From NCBI RefSeq assembly GCF_002551005.1, contig NZ_NVOY01000009.1, forward strand, positions 91,960 to 155,959: a DNA stretch of 64,000 bases, written 5' to 3'. The position numbers and the translations under genes are program-made. Shown in pieces: positions 8,958 through 25,863 of the stretch (positions are counted from its first letter, which is position 1; each line of letters starts with the position of its first letter). The notes under the pieces are model-generated. The model ran no database searches. It had not been told where the DNA came from and saw nothing but the letters and a program-made list of their open reading frames with translations. Source of the DNA: Bacillus pseudomycoides (lineage in GTDB: Bacteria > Bacillota > Bacilli > Bacillales > Bacillaceae_G).

Positions 8958-9590
8958 TTACGCTGTAACCCAAGCCTCATCAGCTGGATTTTTGCGCCAT
9001 TCTTGTAGTTTCTTTGTTTCAGCTTCGCCAATCATACCTTTTTCTGCTGCTATCTCAGTAAGCGCACTGTAGTCGCTTAAAGAGTATGATGCAACGTTCG
9101 CTGCTGCTAATTTTTCTTTTCCTGCTTCTAGTTCGTATGTGAAGATTGATACGATTCCTAATACTTCACAACCAGCTTCGCGAAGTGCCTCTACACAAGT
9201 AATTGCACTGCCACCAGTTGAGATTAAATCTTCTACTACGACAACTTTTTGACCCTTTTCTGCTTTACCTTCGATCTGGTTTCCTTTACCATGACCTTTT
9301 GCCTTGCTACGTACATAGCACATTGGTAAGTTCATACGATCGCTTACCCAAGCAGCGTGCGCAATACCTGCTGTTGCTGTTCCTGCGATAACTTCTACAG
9401 TTGGGAAGTGCTCTTTGATTAACTTCTCTAATCCTGAAGCAATCGCCTGACGTACTTTTGGATAAGATAATGTTAAACGGTTATCACAATAAATTGGTGA
9501 TTTCATACCAGAAGACCACGTAAATGGATCATTTGGTTGTAAAAATACTGCTCCAATTTCTAATAGATGAGATGCGATTTCTTTTTTCAT
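8958..9590 (-). CDS. pyrE: orotate phosphoribosyltransferase
   Basis: Joins orotate to PRPP to make OMP, step five of pyrimidine synthesis. The 210 residues contain the PRPP-binding motif [14 protein letters not shown] (about 115-128) and the [10 protein letters not shown] loop. I place the start at 9590 because its ATGA overlaps the pyrF stop and the length then equals the family norm. It is the last gene of the operon and is followed by a strong terminator. Confidence 0.95.
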   Translation of the reverse strand: MKKEIASHLLEIGAVFLQPNDPFTWSSGMKSPIYCDNRLTLSYPKVRQAIASGLEKLIKEHFPTVEVIAGTATAGIAHAAWVSDRMNLPMCYVRSKAKGHGKGNQIEGKAEKGQKVVVVEDLISTGGSAITCVEALREAGCEVLGIVSIFTYELEAGKEKLAAANVASYSLSDYSALTEIAAEKGMIGEAETKKLQEWRKNPADEAWVTA

Positions 9591-10303
9591 ATTGTTACAC
9601 CTTCCCACTGTTGTTTTACTGTTTTATACGCTTCAAGCGGATTTTCTGCCTTTGTAATACTACGTCCTACTACGATGTAGCTTGAACCAAGTTCGCGAGC
9701 ACGTTTTGGCGTTGCAACGCGCACTTGATCATTCACATCATCACTTGCAAGACGAATCCCCGGTGTTACTGTTACAAATGCCGATCCGCATACTTCGCGT
9801 AATTTTGGTACTTCAAGCGTTGAACAAACAACGCCGTCCAAACCGCTTTCTTTTGTTAATTTCGCATAGTGAGCAACCGCTTCTACTAACGTTTTCTCAA
9901 TGCCGATCTCTTTTTTCATTACTTCTTCCGATGTACTTGTTAGTTGTGTAACCGCAATACAAATCGGTCTCTCTTTTCCTTCTTTCTTACCTTCCTCTAA
10001 TCCCTTAAGCGCAGCTTTCATCATACTGCTTCCCCCAGCAGCATGAACATTTACCATATCAACGTCTAGACTAGCTAGGCTACGCATTGCGCTTTTTACT
10101 GTATTCGGAATATCATGAAGTTTTAAATCTAGAAAAATTTTATGTCCTTTTTCTTTTAAGTACGTAATGATAGCAGGTCCCTCTTTGTAAAACAGCTCCA
10201 TTCCAACTTTGACAAATAATTGTTCCCCTTCAAAATGGTTTAAAAACTGTTCTACCTCTGCTTTACCTGGAAAATCCAGTGCAACGATTAAAGACTGTGA
10301 CAT
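9587..10303 (-). CDS. pyrF: orotidine 5'-phosphate decarboxylase
   Basis: Decarboxylates OMP to UMP, the last step of the pathway. It is a 238-residue TIM barrel with the catalytic D-K-x-x-D cluster in [12 protein letters not shown] (about 58-69) and the phosphate-binding end VVGRSIT. The start at 10303 ([11 protein letters not shown]) matches family length and has GGAGCTGG upstream; it lies 3 bases inside the end region of pyrD, so the genes are translationally close. Confidence 0.95.
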   Translation of the reverse strand: MSQSLIVALDFPGKAEVEQFLNHFEGEQLFVKVGMELFYKEGPAIITYLKEKGHKIFLDLKLHDIPNTVKSAMRSLASLDVDMVNVHAAGGSSMMKAALKGLEEGKKEGKERPICIAVTQLTSTSEEVMKKEIGIEKTLVEAVAHYAKLTKESGLDGVVCSTLEVPKLREVCGSAFVTVTPGIRLASDDVNDQVRVATPKRARELGSSYIVVGRSITKAENPLEAYKTVKQQWEGVTI

Positions 10304-10305
10304 GT

Positions 10306-11989
<1,684 letters not shown>

Positions 11990-11993
<4 letters not shown>

Positions 11994-14900
11994 GCATGTA
12001 CCACCTCGTGACGCTCAGCCCCCGCAAATTCTTTCATTGCGTGAGCTGAAAATGTCATAGACTCTAGTACGCGTAAAATTGCTCTTGTTGTATCAAGTGA
12101 TGTTAAGCATGCTACACCATTTTCTACAGACTCACGACGAATACGGAAGCCATCACGCGCTGGTTGTTTTCCTTTTGTTAATGTGTTGATAACAAATTGT
12201 GCTTTTCCTTGGCGAATAATATCAAGCAAGTTGTAGTCTTCAGAATCAATTTTGTTTACAACTTGAACTGGAACGCCTTGGTCTGTTAATGATTTCGCAG
12301 TTCCTGCTGTCGCTAATAAATTATAGCCAATTTCATGGAATCGTTTTGCGATTTCCATTGCTTCTTCTTTATCTTTATCTGCTACTGTGATGATTACAGA
12401 TCCGTGCGTTGGAATATTGATTCCAGCAGCAACAAGTCCTTTATATAATGCTTTTTCAAGCGTTAAATCTTTACCCATTACCTCCCCTGTTGATTTCATT
12501 TCAGGTCCTAATGTTGTATCAACAGAGCGTAATTTTGCAAAAGAGAATACTGGAGCTTTTACATATACTTCTTTCTCTTCTGGGCGATATCCAGTTTCAT
12601 ATCCTTGTTCTACAAGATTTTGACCTAAAATAACTTTTGTTGCGATATTCGCCATCGGTACACCTGTAATTTTACTTAAGAATGGTACTGTACGGCTCGC
12701 ACGTGGGTTTACTTCAATTACATACACTTCGTCTTTGAATACTACAAACTGGATATTCAGTAATCCAACAATGTTTAATCCTCTTCCAAGTGCAATTGTA
12801 TTTTCGATAATTTGTTCTTTCAGTTTTGCAGATAAGCTTTGCGGTGGGTATACTCCAATTGAGTCACCAGAGTGAACTCCAGCGCGTTCAATATGTTCCA
12901 TAATACCTGGAATGAATACATTTTCACCGTCTGAAATTGCATCTACTTCAATTTCTTTACCAACCATGTAGCGGTCAATTAATACTGGATGATCCGCATG
13001 AACTTTAACCGCATTTTTCATGTAGTGCAGTAGTTCTTCTTGACGATATACGATTTCCATTGCACGTCCGCCTAGTACGTAAGATGGTCTTACTAATACT
13101 GGGTAACCAATTTCTTCAGCGATTGCTACCGCTTGTTCTACAGTCGTTGCTGTTTTTCCAACTGGTTGCGGGATACCTAACTCTGTTAAAGCTGCTTCAA
13201 ATTTATCACGGTCTTCTGCACGGTCTAAATCTTCAAGAGATGTTCCTAAAATTTTCACACCATGCGCTTCTAATTTTGCAGCTAAGTTAATTGCCGTTTG
13301 TCCACCGAACTGAACGATAACACCTTCTGGTTTCTCTAAATCGATGATGTGCATCACATCTTCAATTGTTAATGGCTCAAAGTATAACTTATCAGAGATA
13401 CTGAAGTCTGTTGAAACTGTTTCTGGGTTGTTATTGACAATAATTGCTTCATACCCAGCTTCTTTAATTGCCCATACAGAGTGAACTGTTGCATAGTCAA
13501 ATTCAACACCTTGACCGATACGGATTGGACCAGACCCAAGTACAACTACGCTTTTACGATCTGTAACGATTGATTCATTTTCATCGCCATATGTGCTGTA
13601 GTAGTAAGGCGTTGTCGATTCGAATTCTGCCGCACAAGTATCTACCATTTTGAATACTGGCGTCATATTATTTTCTTTGCGCATATCGTAAATTTCACGC
13701 TCTGTTTTACCCCAAGCAGCTGCGATGTAATGATCACTGAATCCCATTGCTTTTGCTTCTTGTAATACTTCCATATCGCCTACATGGTTTTTAACATTAT
13801 GCTCCATGTTTACGATGTTTTCAACTTTTTGTAAGAAGAAGAAGTCCATTTCACACCATTCGTTAATTTCTTCTTTGGTTACACCTTGACGAATTGCTTC
13901 TGCTACAACGAACAGGCGCTCATCATCTGCTTTTATAATACGTTTTTTCATCGTTTCTTTATCAAGTTCTTTTAAGTGATCTAGTTCTAAGTGATAAATA
14001 CCAAGCTCTAGAGAACGAACTGCTTTTAGTAATGATTCTTCTAGGTTACGTCCGATAGACATGACTTCCCCAGTCGCTTTCATTTGTGTACCAAGCGTTC
14101 TGTTTGCTGATTCAAACTTATCAAATGGCCAGCGTGGAATTTTAGAAACAACATAGTCTAATGCTGGTTCAAAACATGCATATGTTTTTTGTGTAACCGG
14201 GTTTACAATTTCATCAAGTGTTAAGCCGATTGCAATTTTCGCTGCCAATTTTGCAATTGGATATCCTGTTGCTTTTGATGCTAATGCAGATGAACGACTT
14301 ACACGTGGATTTACTTCGATTACATAGTATTGGAAACTATGTGGGTCTAATGCAAGCTGAACGTTACATCCACCCTCAATTCCAAGTGCACGAATAATTC
14401 TTAATGAAGTATTACGTAACATTTGATATTCGCGGTCACTTAATGTTTGACTCGGCGCTATAACGATTGAATCCCCTGTATGCACACCAACTGGGTCAAT
14501 ATTTTCCATGTTACATACTACGATGGCATTATCATTGGAATCACGCATTACTTCATATTCAATTTCCTTACAACCAGCGATACTTTTCTCTAATAAACAT
14601 TGTGTTACCGGGCTATGTTTTAAACCACTTGTTACGATTTCAATTAACTCTTCTTCATTATGGCAAATACCGCCACCAGTTCCACCTAATGTGAACGCTG
14701 GACGAACGATTACTGGATAACCAATTTCTTTTACGAATTCATATGCTTCATCAAGCGTATGAATGATTTCACTTGGTGGTGTTGGTTCATTTAAATCTTG
14801 CATTAATGTACGGAATAGGTCACGATCTTCCGCTTGCTCAATTGCTGATAATTTCGTTCCTAAAATTTCAACTCCGCACTCGTCAAGCACACCTGATTTC

Positions 14901-15208
14901 GCAAGTTCAACCGCCATGTTTAAGCCCGTTTGTCCACCAAGTGTTGGTAAGATAGCATCTGGACGTTCTTTACGAATAATACGGCTTACGAATTCTAATG
15001 TTAATGGCTCAATGTATACTTTATCTGCTGTTGCAGTATCCGTCATAATTGTTGCTGGGTTAGAGTTAACAAGGATTACTTTGTAACCTTCCTCTTTAAG
15101 AGATTGACAAGCTTGTGTACCAGAGTAGTCAAACTCCGCTGCTTGCCCAATTACAATTGGTCCTGATCCGATTACTAAAATTGTGTTAATGTCTAGGCGT
15201 TTTGGCAT
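11990..15208 (-). CDS. carB: carbamoyl-phosphate synthase, large subunit
   Basis: Makes carbamoyl phosphate from bicarbonate, ammonia and two ATP. The 1072 residues form two homologous ATP-grasp halves (about 1-550 and 551-930), each with a GSGPI(V/R)IGQ start and an E-V-N-P-R metal motif. A C-terminal regulatory MGS-like domain (about 931-1072) follows. It overlaps carA by 16 bases. In Bacillus this is the pyrimidine-specific enzyme, also called PyrAB. Confidence 0.97.
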
Positions 15209-16286
15209 AACTCTTCCCCTTCTTTCTTGAAGTTTTCAATCATTGTTAAGAAATCTTCGAATAAATCATTTGCATCTTCTGGTCCTGCTGAAGCTTCTGG
15301 ATGGTATTGTACTGTAAATGCTGGGAACTTCTTATGACGAAGACCTTCTACTGTTCCATCATTTAAAGCTACATGTGTAATTTCAAGCTCTGTATTTTCA
15401 ACTGATGCTTCTTCTACTGCGTAACCATGGTTTTGAGAAGTAATTGCTACTTTTCCAGTTGCAAGATGTTTTACGGGATGGTTTAAACCACGATGACCGA
15501 ATTTCAACTTACTTGTATTTGCACCAGATGCTAGCGCGAATAATTGATGCCCAAGGCAAATCCCGAATAATGGTACCTTTCCGATGATACCTTGTAACAT
15601 TTCGATTGCTTCTGGCACATCTTTTGGATCTCCAGGTCCGTTACTTAGCATAATTCCATCTGGGCTTAAGCGTAGAATTTCTTCTGCTGATGTATTGTAA
15701 GGTACAACGATTACATCACAGTCACGTTTATTTAGTTCGCGTAAAATACCATGTTTCATGCCAAAGTCCACAAGTACAACACGATGACCACGGCCTGGGC
15801 TTGGGTATGGATCTTTTGTTGATACGCGTTTTACATGATCTGTAAATACTGTCGCTTTTAATTGGCTAACGATGTACTCTACATCCACATCCATGTTACA
15901 AAGACGTCCGCGTAGTGTTCCATATTGACGAATTTTTCGTGTTAATTTTCTTGTATCAATTCCTGCTAGCCCCGGAATATTTCTTTCTTTTAAGTAATCA
16001 TCTAACGAAATTTCATTACGGAAGTTAGATGGATGATCACAAATTTCATTTACAATTAACCCATTTACAGATGGATGAATTGATTCAAAATCGTCACGGT
16101 TAATGCCGTAGTTTCCGATTAATGGATACGTAAATGTTACAATTTGACCGCAATATGATGGATCAGATAATGTCTCTTGGTATCCTGTCATTCCTGTTGT
16201 GAATACAACCTCACCTGACTTTTCAATTTCCCCTCCGAAACCTTTTCCAATTAATACTGTTCCATCTTCTAAGATAAGTTGTCTTT

Positions 16287-16290
<4 letters not shown>
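15193..16290 (-). CDS. carA: carbamoyl-phosphate synthase, small (glutaminase) subunit
   Basis: Provides ammonia from glutamine to CarB. The 365 residues have an N-terminal CPSase domain and a class I glutamine amidotransferase domain with the catalytic cysteine in FGICLGHQ (about 246-253) and the His-Glu pair in [10 protein letters not shown] take the start at 16290 because its ATGA overlaps the pyrC stop; this gives [10 protein letters not shown] and the usual length. Also called pyrAA. Confidence 0.96.
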
Positions 16291-18492
<2,202 letters not shown>

Positions 18493-18532
18493 TTATGATA
18501 ACACCTTTGAATTTATATAAGATTAACCGCAT

Positions 18533-18605
18533 AAAAACACCCTAGCTATGTGAGACTAGGGTGTAACAAACTACACACCCTTTTCCGTCTCACAGGACTG
18601 AATTA
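18533..18605 (-). promoter_or_regulatory. PyrR attenuator in the pyrP-pyrB gap
   Basis: Leader with a PyrR-binding loop (18586-18600, reading CAGTCCTGTGAGACGG on the minus strand, close to the family consensus ARUCCNGNGAGGYU). It is followed by a terminator with a 9-bp stem (18537-18545 with 18556-18564) and a T5 run. UMP-bound PyrR should favour the terminator and lower pyrB-pyrE expression. Confidence 0.9.
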
Positions 18606-18616
18606 AAAGGCTGTCT

Positions 18617-19900
18617 TTATGAAGCAACTTGCTTTGATTGTTTTTTCGTTTTCATTTCAGGTAAAACCAGGTTTAACAATACTCCCACGATTGCTGCAAG
18701 AGCCATACCTTCTACTTGGAATGATTGACCTATATGAAGTACTGCGCCACCGATTCCGATAACTAGTATGACTGATGCAATCATTAAATTACGTTTATCT
18801 CCGAAATCGATTTTTTCATCTACTAACATACGTAAACCGCTTGATGCAATAACACCGAAGAGCAAGATTGATACACCGCCCATTACCGGCGTTGGAATCG
18901 AATGGATCAGTGCTGAGATTTTTCCAATAAATCCGAAGATGATTGCAAATATTGCAGATCCGACGAACAAGTACACACTGTATGCTCTAGTAATCGCAAG
19001 TACCCCAATATTTTCACCATACGTTGTATTTGGCGGCCCTCCAATTGTGGACGCGATAAATGTTGCAATGCCGTCTCCCATAATAGAGCGATGCAAGCCT
19101 GGTTTTTCAATCAAGTCTCTATTTACAACATTTCCAAGTACAATTTGATGTCCGATATGTTCTGAAATCGTTACGACTGCTACTGGTACCATCACTAGTA
19201 CGATTTTCCACGAGAACTCCGGTGTATATGTGACAAATGGTACTACGAAGTCTGGTACATCAAACCATTTTGCTTCCACTATTGGTTTCAAGTTAACTAA
19301 GCCTTGGAAGTAAGCAAAGATATAACCACCTATGATTCCAATTAAAACTGGTATGATGCTAAGAAACCCTCTTCCAAAAATCGAGCATATGATTGTAATT
19401 GCTAATGTTACGAGTGCAACTGAAAAGTGTGTAAAGCTATATTTTCCATCTGCGCTATTCATTGCCATATTTACTGCTGTATGTGCAAGACCAAGCCCAA
19501 TTACCATAACAACTGGACCAACTACAATTGGCGGTAAGAGATTCATAATCCAATTTGACCCAGACTTTTTAATTCCCAGTGCAATCAACATGTAGACAAG
19601 TCCTGCCATCATTCCGCCAAGCATTGCTGCTCCTGGTCCACCTGCTGCTTTTGCTGTAATAATCGGCGCAATGAACGCAAACGATGATCCGAGGTAAGCT
19701 GGTACTTGCCCTTTCGTCACAAGTAAGAATGCTAGCGTTCCTAATCCACTTGAAATTAAAGCAACTGCTGGACTTAATCCTGTTAAGAATGGCACAAGTA
19801 CCGTTGCCCCAAACATTGCGAATAAATGTTGTATACTTAACAATAACCATTTTCCTGGTTTCGGTACTTCATGAATGTCTAACACTGGCTTTTGTTCCAT
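18617..19900 (-). CDS. pyrP: uracil permease
   Basis: Uracil:proton symporter of the nucleobase/ascorbate (UraA) family in the membrane. The 427 residues are nearly all hydrophobic with about 12-14 helices. Family residues lie in the half-helix region ISEHIGHQIVLG and in GGPPNTTYGEN. The start at 19900 follows a strong GGAGGAGG. It sits between two PyrR attenuators, so salvage and synthesis are controlled together. Confidence 0.95.
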   Translation of the reverse strand: MEQKPVLDIHEVPKPGKWLLLSIQHLFAMFGATVLVPFLTGLSPAVALISSGLGTLAFLLVTKGQVPAYLGSSFAFIAPIITAKAAGGPGAAMLGGMMAGLVYMLIALGIKKSGSNWIMNLLPPIVVGPVVMVIGLGLAHTAVNMAMNSADGKYSFTHFSVALVTLAITIICSIFGRGFLSIIPVLIGIIGGYIFAYFQGLVNLKPIVEAKWFDVPDFVVPFVTYTPEFSWKIVLVMVPVAVVTISEHIGHQIVLGNVVNRDLIEKPGLHRSIMGDGIATFIASTIGGPPNTTYGENIGVLAITRAYSVYLFVGSAIFAIIFGFIGKISALIHSIPTPVMGGVSILLFGVIASSGLRMLVDEKIDFGDKRNLMIASVILVIGIGGAVLHIGQSFQVEGMALAAIVGVLLNLVLPEMKTKKQSKQVAS

Positions 19901-19935
19901 TGTTATCTCCTCCTCCAATGTTAAAAACTTGCAAT

Positions 19936-20032
19936 AAAAAAACTCTTTGTGACTATGCACAAAGAGTCCTATACTTACGTATGTCAAAATAGACATATGA
20001 AAGTCAAGACCCTTTGGCAGCCTCACAGGACT
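19936..20032 (-). promoter_or_regulatory. PyrR attenuator in the pyrR-pyrP gap
   Basis: The PyrR-binding loop is at 20018-20032 (AGTCCTGTGAGGCTG on the minus strand, matching the consensus). The terminator is the AAAGAGT/ACTCTTT hairpin at 19936-19967 followed by T7. The order and spacing are those of the B. subtilis pyr leader. Confidence 0.92.
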
Positions 20033-20047
20033 ACATTTAAAAGGGCT

Positions 20048-20734
<687 letters not shown>

Positions 20735-20791
20735 GTTAAAGGACTTATTCAACTGCTGTTATTATGTCAGTTTTTATAACGATTGTCAATA

Positions 20792-21700
20792 TTATTTTCG
20801 TAAATCATTTAAAAGATCTGCAAAAATTTGCGGAACTGGTGCTTCAAACTCTAAATATTCACCTGTGCGTGGGTGAATGAAACCTAAAATACCTGCATGT
20901 AAAGCTTGCCCATTTATATCAAATGTTTTCTTTGGTCCATATTTTGGGTCACCTGCAAGTGGATACCCAATATATTTCATATGTACACGAATTTGGTGCG
21001 TACGGCCGGTTTCTAATTGACACTCTACATGGGTAAAGTTATTAAACCGTTCTAATACACGGAAATGAGTCACAGCATGTTTTCCATTTTCCTCAACAGT
21101 CATACTTTGACGGTCTTGTTTATCACGACCAATTGGCGCATCAATCGTTCCTTTATCATGCGGAATAACACCATGAACAATTGCTTGATAACGTCTCGTT
21201 ACCGTTTTCTCTACAAGCTGGTTGACAAGCGCCTCATGTGCCATATCATTTTTTGCCACCATCAATAATCCAGATGTATCTTTATCTATGCGATGTACAA
21301 TCCCCGGGCGCATTACACCGTTAATACCTGATAAATCTTTACAATGATACATTAAGCCATTCACTAACGTACCGCTCGTATGCCCTGGTGCAGGATGTAC
21401 AACCATGCCACGTGGCTTGTTTACAACAAGTACATCACTATCCTCATAATGAATCTCTAAATTCATATCTTCTGGAAGGATATCTAATGATTCTGGCTCT
21501 GGAATGGTAACTGTAATTTCATCATTTGTTTTTACTTTATAATTCCCTTTGATGTCTTTTCCATTTACCGTTACAACACCATCTTTAATCCATTGCTGTA
21601 CTTGTGAACGAGACCATTCATTGTTCACACCTGCAAGAAACTTATCAATCCGTTCACTTTTGTTCTCTTCTGTAACTGTTACTTGTACTACTTCGCTCAT
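20792..21700 (-). CDS. ylyB: RluD-family pseudouridine synthase (YlyB)
   Basis: Makes pseudouridine in large-subunit rRNA. The 302 residues contain an N-terminal S4 RNA-binding domain (about 14-60) and the catalytic domain with the key aspartate in HRIDKDTSGLL (about 136-146). It begins 3 bases before the lspA stop region, so both are probably cotranscribed. The exact target base cannot be told from sequence. Confidence 0.93.
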   Translation of the reverse strand: MSEVVQVTVTEENKSERIDKFLAGVNNEWSRSQVQQWIKDGVVTVNGKDIKGNYKVKTNDEITVTIPEPESLDILPEDMNLEIHYEDSDVLVVNKPRGMVVHPAPGHTSGTLVNGLMYHCKDLSGINGVMRPGIVHRIDKDTSGLLMVAKNDMAHEALVNQLVEKTVTRRYQAIVHGVIPHDKGTIDAPIGRDKQDRQSMTVEENGKHAVTHFRVLERFNNFTHVECQLETGRTHQIRVHMKYIGYPLAGDPKYGPKKTFDINGQALHAGILGFIHPRTGEYLEFEAPVPQIFADLLNDLRK

Positions 21701-21703
21701 TAT

Positions 21704-22162
21704 TTACTCCTTTGTTTTCTTTCCTTCTAATAATGTTTGAATAATAATTAACGCCACACCCACACATAATGCCGAATCTGCAACGTTAAATACAGGGAAG
21801 TTGTATGAAAAAATATACGTATGAATAAAATCAACAACTTCTTTTCGTACGACACGATCAATAAAATTACCAATTGCCCCGCCTAGAATAAGACCAAGCG
21901 AAATGCCGAGAAGCTTGTCTGTCTTTGCGTATTTCTTCATATAAAACAGAATAAAAATAACAAAGATGACTGTGATAACGTAGAAGAACCACATTTTATT
22001 TTCTAAAATGCCCCATGCAGCTCCGCGATTGCGGTGAGACGTTATATACAGCACATTATCAATAATTGGAATGCTCTCACCTAACTCCATTTCCTTCACG
22101 ATAATCCATTTGGATACTTGATCAATGGCAATCACAAATAATGCTATTAAATAATATATCAT
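21704..22162 (-). CDS. lspA: lipoprotein signal peptidase
   Basis: Membrane aspartyl protease that removes signal peptides from prolipoproteins. The 152 residues have four helices and the two catalytic aspartates D102 (GNFIDRV) and D129 (FNVADSA). The start at 22162 (MIYYLIALF) follows GGGGGAAA and gives normal length. It precedes ylyB with almost no gap. Confidence 0.95.
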   Translation of the reverse strand: MIYYLIALFVIAIDQVSKWIIVKEMELGESIPIIDNVLYITSHRNRGAAWGILENKMWFFYVITVIFVIFILFYMKKYAKTDKLLGISLGLILGGAIGNFIDRVVRKEVVDFIHTYIFSYNFPVFNVADSALCVGVALIIIQTLLEGKKTKE

Positions 22163-22283
22163 TTTCGTTTCCCCCACAATGACAGTGTACCTCAAAATTT
22201 TAGCATAGCTGCTATGTTTTCACAATGAAGCATCGCATGGGAGCATAAAATAAAATGAATTAGGTAATATAATATTGTTGTCT

Positions 22284-22616
22284 TTAAGGTGTTTTTACTT
22301 TTCCATAGAAACATTCATGGACTGTACGTGCTGTTGGCATTCCCTTTAATTGTCTAAGTGTCATTCTTTGTCCGGTTTCTTCACATATCCCATACATCCC
22401 AATTTCCATTTTCCAAAGTGCTCGATCTACATCTTTTAAATCTTCTCTCATATCATGCAATAATAATTTATTTTTCACATCTGTTTTAACTATACCTAAC
22501 AATTCCTGACCAAATTCTACATTATACGCATACAACTCTTCCTTCGCTAATCTCTCCTGTAATTCTCGCTGCATTAATTGTAGTTCTGCTTGAATCTCCA
22601 TGTATGTGTCAGTCAC
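22284..22616 (-). CDS. ylyA: DksA/TraR-like protein YlyA
   Basis: A 110-residue protein with a long coiled-coil N-terminal half and a degenerate TraR zinc finger. Only the first cysteine of the usual four (YGICEETGQ) and one late cysteine (HECFYG) remain. B. subtilis YlyA binds RNA polymerase and aids sigma-G-dependent transcription in the forespore, which fits its place between lspA and ileS near sporulation genes. The role here is by orthology. Confidence 0.8.
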   Translation of the reverse strand: MTDTYMEIQAELQLMQRELQERLAKEELYAYNVEFGQELLGIVKTDVKNKLLLHDMREDLKDVDRALWKMEIGMYGICEETGQRMTLRQLKGMPTARTVHECFYGKVKTP

Positions 22617-22701
22617 AAGTGCGTCCCTCCCGGCTGGAATGTATCGTTAGTTTATCCGAAACGCACACGATTACCGCACACACATTTTTCCTTCCAAGGA
22701 A

Positions 22702-22739
22702 GAAAAAAATCGACTGCAATTAAGACAGCCGATTTTTTC
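22702..22739 (-). terminator. ileS terminator
   Basis: AAAAAATCG/CGATTTTTT arms with an added CTG/CAG pair around a short loop, ending in T6 for the leftward direction, directly after the ileS stop codon. Confidence 0.8.
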
Positions 22740-22745
22740 ATTTCA

Positions 22746-25511
22746 TTATTTTACATAATGTTCTGTTACAACTTCTCCGCAACGCTTACATAATGTTGGA
22801 TGGTCCGCATTGCTTCCTACTGTTTCAGAGACAACCCAGCAACGTTCACACGTTTCACCAGTTGCTTGCGCTACAACAACAGCTGTATGTTCATATTTCG
22901 GTGCATCAGCTGGTGCTTCTTCCATCGTTCCACCAAGATGGTACTCAGAAACGATAAATAATTGTTTTACATCTTCTGTAATGGATTGTAACAATTCTTT
23001 CATTTCTGCTGTTGGATAAAGTGTGATACTTGCATTTAATGATTTACCAATCACTTTTGCATTACGTGCATCTTCTAACGCTTTTAATACATCATCGCGA
23101 AGTGTCATAAATGCATCCCATTTTCCTTTTAACTCTTCAGCATCCTCTACTTCTACAGCTTCTGGCATGTCAGTTAATTGGACGCTTTCTTCTACAGCAC
23201 CAGGGATATACGGCCATACTTCATCTGCTGTATGCGGTAAAATTGGCGTTACAAGTTTTGTTAATGCAACAAGTACATCATATAGTACCGTTTGAATTGC
23301 ACGACGGTCATGATTATTTTCTGATTCGATATATAAAATATCTTTTGCAAAATCTAAATAGAATGAACTTAAATCAATTGTACAGAAGTTATGAATCGCA
23401 TGATATACAGCAGCAAATTCATAAGTTTCATAAGCATCTTTTACTTTTGTAATTAAGTCATTTAATTTCACTAACATGTAACGGTCTACTTCACGAAGGT
23501 TCGCAGCAGATACCGCATCTTTACTTGGATCAAAATCAGCTAAGTTTCCTAATAAGAAACGGAATGTATTACGAATTTTACGATATACTTCTGCTACTTG
23601 TTTTAAAATATCATCAGAAATACGTACATCAGATTGATAATCAACTGAAGATACCCATAAACGTAAAATATCGCCGCCTAATTGGTCCATAATTTTCTTC
23701 GGTACAACAATGTTTCCAATAGACTTACTCATCTTACGACCTTCACCATCTAGTACAAAACCGTGACTTAAAACACCCTTATACGGCGCTTTACCTGTTA
23801 CAGCAACCGCTGTTGATAATGAAGAGTTAAACCAACCACGATATTGGTCAGATCCTTCTAAATACAAATCAGCTGGACGTTGCAGATCATCACGCTCTTC
23901 TAGTACTGCTTGATGGGAAGAACCAGAATCAAACCATACATCCATAATGTCTGTTTCTTTACGGAATTCACCATTTGGACTAGATGGGTGTGTAAAGCCT
24001 TCTGGTAGTAAATCTTTCGCTTCACGTTCAAACCATACGTTTGAACCATGTTCACGGAATAACGCTGCTACATGATTAATTGTCTCATCCGTAATAATTG
24101 GATCACCATTTTCTGCATAGAATACAGGAATCGGAACACCCCATGCTCGTTGACGAGAAATACACCAGTCACCGCGGTCACGAACCATGTTATGAAGACG
24201 AGTTTCCCCCCAAGCTGGTACCCATTTTGTTTCCTCTACAGCTTGTAATAATTCTTTGCGGAACGCTTCAATAGATGCAAACCACTGTGCAGTTGCACGG
24301 AAGATAATTGGTTGTTTCGTTCTCCAGTCATGCGGATAAGAATGCGTAATAAATGTTAATTTTAATAACGCACCAACCTCTTCTAATTTTTCTGTAATTG
24401 GTTTATTTGCTTTATCGTAGAATAATCCTTCAAATCCAGGAGCTTCACTTGTTAATACACCTTTATCATCAACTGGACAAAGAACTTCTAAACCATATTG
24501 CTTTCCAACTAGGAAGTCATCTTCCCCATGTCCAGGTGCTGTATGTACACACCCTGTACCAGCATCTGTTGTAACATGCTCACCAAGCATAACAAGAGAA
24601 TCACGGTCATAGAATGGATGTTTCGCCGTTGTATATTCCAGTTCGCTACCTTTTACTGTTTTCACAACTTCAGCATTTTCCCACTCTAATGTTTTCGCAA
24701 CTGTTTCAAATAACTCAGAAGCAATGATATACTTCGCATCTGCCACTTTCACAATGCTGTATTCAAGTTCTGGATGAACAGAAATACCTAAGTTAGCTGG
24801 CAACGTCCAAGGTGTCGTTGTCCAAATAATGAATTTTTCGTCGCCTTCTAAAACATTCTTTCCATCTTTTACAAGGAATTCCACATAAATAGATGCAGAT
24901 TTTTTATCTTTATATTCAATTTCCGCTTCAGCTAATGCAGATTCACTCGTCGGAGACCAGTAAACAGGTTTTTGTCCTTTATAGATATAACCTTTTTTCG
25001 CCATTTCACCAAATACTTTAATTTGCTGTGCTTCATATGCTGGTTCTAATGTAATGTATGGATGATCCCAATCACCACGTACACCTAAACGTTTAAATTG
25101 CTCGCGCTGACGATTTACTTGCTCGTATGCATATTCTTCACAAAGCTTACGGAATTCAGCAACTGTCATTTCTTTACGCTTAACACCTTTATTTGTTAAA
25201 GCTTGCTCAATTGGTAATCCGTGTGTATCCCAACCTGGTACATATGGTGCACTGTATCCTGTCATTGATTTGTAACGAACAATAAAGTCTTTTAATACTT
25301 TATTTAACGCATGTCCCATATGAATGTCGCCGTTCGCGTATGGCGGTCCATCATGAAGCACAAATAGCGGGCGTCCTTTTGTACGTTCTTGCACTTTTTC
25401 ATAAATGTTCATTTCAGCCCATGTTTCTTGCATGACAGGCTCACGTTTCGGTAAATTCCCACGCATTGGAAATTCTGTTTTTGGCATTAATAATGTATCT
25501 TTATACTCCAT
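22746..25511 (-). CDS. ileS: isoleucyl-tRNA synthetase
   Basis: Charges tRNA-Ile. The 921 residues form a class I enzyme with the HIGH-type motif [12 protein letters not shown] (about 56-67), the CP1 editing domain, the KMSKS motif ([10 protein letters not shown], near 594-603), an anticodon-binding domain and a C-terminal zinc finger with CERC and CKRC. This is the bacterial, mupirocin-sensitive-type architecture. It is controlled by the T-box leader upstream. Confidence 0.97.
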   Translation of the reverse strand: MEYKDTLLMPKTEFPMRGNLPKREPVMQETWAEMNIYEKVQERTKGRPLFVLHDGPPYANGDIHMGHALNKVLKDFIVRYKSMTGYSAPYVPGWDTHGLPIEQALTNKGVKRKEMTVAEFRKLCEEYAYEQVNRQREQFKRLGVRGDWDHPYITLEPAYEAQQIKVFGEMAKKGYIYKGQKPVYWSPTSESALAEAEIEYKDKKSASIYVEFLVKDGKNVLEGDEKFIIWTTTPWTLPANLGISVHPELEYSIVKVADAKYIIASELFETVAKTLEWENAEVVKTVKGSELEYTTAKHPFYDRDSLVMLGEHVTTDAGTGCVHTAPGHGEDDFLVGKQYGLEVLCPVDDKGVLTSEAPGFEGLFYDKANKPITEKLEEVGALLKLTFITHSYPHDWRTKQPIIFRATAQWFASIEAFRKELLQAVEETKWVPAWGETRLHNMVRDRGDWCISRQRAWGVPIPVFYAENGDPIITDETINHVAALFREHGSNVWFEREAKDLLPEGFTHPSSPNGEFRKETDIMDVWFDSGSSHQAVLEERDDLQRPADLYLEGSDQYRGWFNSSLSTAVAVTGKAPYKGVLSHGFVLDGEGRKMSKSIGNIVVPKKIMDQLGGDILRLWVSSVDYQSDVRISDDILKQVAEVYRKIRNTFRFLLGNLADFDPSKDAVSAANLREVDRYMLVKLNDLITKVKDAYETYEFAAVYHAIHNFCTIDLSSFYLDFAKDILYIESENNHDRRAIQTVLYDVLVALTKLVTPILPHTADEVWPYIPGAVEESVQLTDMPEAVEVEDAEELKGKWDAFMTLRDDVLKALEDARNAKVIGKSLNASITLYPTAEMKELLQSITEDVKQLFIVSEYHLGGTMEEAPADAPKYEHTAVVVAQATGETCERCWVVSETVGSNADHPTLCKRCGEVVTEHYVK

Positions 25512-25574
25512 GCTAAAATTCCTCCTTGAATATATAAAAGAATGACATTTTTTCTAGATAAATGGAATAAAAAA

Positions 25575-25835
25575 GAGACCTTCTCATCCCCAAAAAGGGA
25601 CGAGAAGGTCTCCCGCGGTACCACCCTAGTAGACTACTACGTATAGTAATCCTCTTTATATTCTTAACGCGAATACACGCCTCTGCTTACTTTGTTGTTC
25701 AGCGAGGAACTCCAGGGTGATATTCCCATTCTCTCCTTATCCTGAGCTTCCACCGTCCTCAGTTCGCTATATAAGGTATGAAAAAAGTACTTATCCCTAT
25801 CTTCGTTTTTCTAAAAAATTATGTTGTATAGAATT
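25575..25835 (-). promoter_or_regulatory. T-box riboswitch for ileS (isoleucine)
   Basis: The invariant T-box sequence AGGGTGGTACCGCG is at 25627-25614 on the minus strand. A terminator follows with an 11-bp stem (25602-25612 with 25575-25585) and T-run. The Stem I parts GATAAGTA, GGACGGTGG and CTCAGG lie upstream. ATC at 25721-25719 is a good candidate specifier codon, matching isoleucine. Uncharged tRNA-Ile should prevent termination. It fills most of the 352-base gap. Confidence 0.93.
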
Positions 25836-25863
25836 ATATGTAATAACGCGAAAAACGTCAAGT

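Noticed and set aside
8857-9072. Rightward 71-codon frame
   Set aside because: It spans the end of a family A repeat, the pyr terminator and the antisense of pyrE.
19684-19992. Rightward frame opposite pyrP
   Set aside because: It is a shadow of pyrP and crosses the attenuator; no ribosome binding site.
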